Shown: piece by piece, positions 63,563-64,000 of the stretch
How positions within the stretch are numbered: position 1 is the first letter of the stretch
Layout: the number at the start of each line of letters is the position of its first letter
Assembly (NCBI RefSeq): GCF_964275005.1
Contig: NC_092693.1
Span: 28,594,173 to 28,658,172, forward strand
DNA length: 64,000 nucleotides
Direction: 5' to 3'
Origin: Diadema setosum
Taxonomy: Eukaryota > Echinodermata > Echinoidea > Diadematoida > Diadematidae
Notes under the pieces: model-generated
What the model saw: the letters and a program-made list of their open reading frames with translations, nothing else
Databases searched by the model: none
What the model was told of the DNA's origin: nothing
Position numbers and translations under genes: made by a program

Positions 63563-63903
63563 CCGATTCGGGTTCGTTGAGGGCAGCAGACATTTTATGG
63601 CACTGGGCGCAGCCATGAGCTCAAATTGCGGTGTCTCAGCCGACCCCCCCTGCTCTCCCCCACCCCACGGGCAACATGTTTATCGCGCACTTGTAACAAA
63701 GGTTCGCGCACTGAGCAAGCATTCGCGCACTCAGTACGAGACGCCCATTGGCTAAAGCAGCCATGCATCAGTTTTTCATTCTGCGCGCGTGCTAATGTAG
63801 GGAGAGGGGTGGGGAGTGGGAAGGGGGGGTCGGCTGAGACACCGCATAAAGGCGCTGCCCATGCCAAAAATACACATAGCGCGTCACAGAATCGGTCAAT
63901 AAT
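63563..63903. mobile_element. CpG-rich foldback element
   Basis: ATTGACCGATTCGGG, GCGCAGCCATG and GCGGTGTCTCAGCCGACCCC at the left are mirrored by GGGTCGGCTGAGACACCGC, GGCGCTGCCCATG and AGAATCGGTCAATA at the right. Much richer in CG than its flanks. Confidence 0.8.
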
Positions 63904-64000
63904 ATAGGCATAATTTTGTGACTAGCCAGGTTAAAAAAAAAAATCAAAAATTGCATGCTTTCTCAGCTTGTTCAGATACATCAGATACACTATACAATTT

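Overview
The window is eukaryotic, intron-rich, AT-rich DNA crowded with short foldback (MITE-like) repeats. The gene structure, the repeat landscape (fold-back MITEs ending TTTTACAGTA, elements carrying GGTCAAAGGTCA arrays, tRNA-derived SINE pieces, LINE tails) and the RMP24/C18orf21 homologue suggest an invertebrate deuterostome. An echinoderm such as a sea urchin is my best guess; this rests on general resemblance, not on a search. There are no bacterial genes, CRISPR arrays or operons.

Left part (868-9305, + strand): a complete six-exon gene for a 218-residue protein that I recognise as the homologue of human C18orf21 (UPF0711), recently described as the RNase MRP subunit RMP24. All five introns are GT-AG and every phase joins. 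A CpG-rich promoter lies just upstream and a foldback element lies upstream of that (106-663). Intron 1 carries a LINE scrap, a short TTAA-bordered element and a tandem-repeat element; intron 4 is mostly one 1.2-kb foldback transposon.

9306-14264: the RMP24 3' UTR, then about 4.6 kb of intergenic DNA. The two genes are convergent (tail to tail).

Right part (14265-59864, - strand): the 3' 36 exons of a very large coiled-coil gene whose 5' end lies beyond the window or was not recognised. The exons encode about 1830 residues. From exon 1 to exon 31 the protein is a run of mostly 28-residue (four-heptad) units, with some of 21, 25 or 32. Single-unit exons are 84 nt, and two- and three-unit exons are 168 and 252 nt. 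Almost all introns are phase 0 and fall between units. Exons 32-35 leave this pattern and encode a different coiled coil containing a WVQEQKQANEKLGTKIKEQ block; exon 36 encodes a short Ser/Thr-rich, non-helical tail. The C-terminal block reminds me of PMFBP1 (a sperm head-tail coupling protein), but the identity is tentative.

The introns hold at least ten families of inverted-repeat elements, several with two or more copies here, plus polypurine/polypyrimidine tracts placed just upstream of splice acceptors. The main biological observation is the exon = coiled-coil-module architecture; the second is the spread of nuclear-receptor-like sites (DR1 and TCAAGGTCA) by two composite repeat elements.
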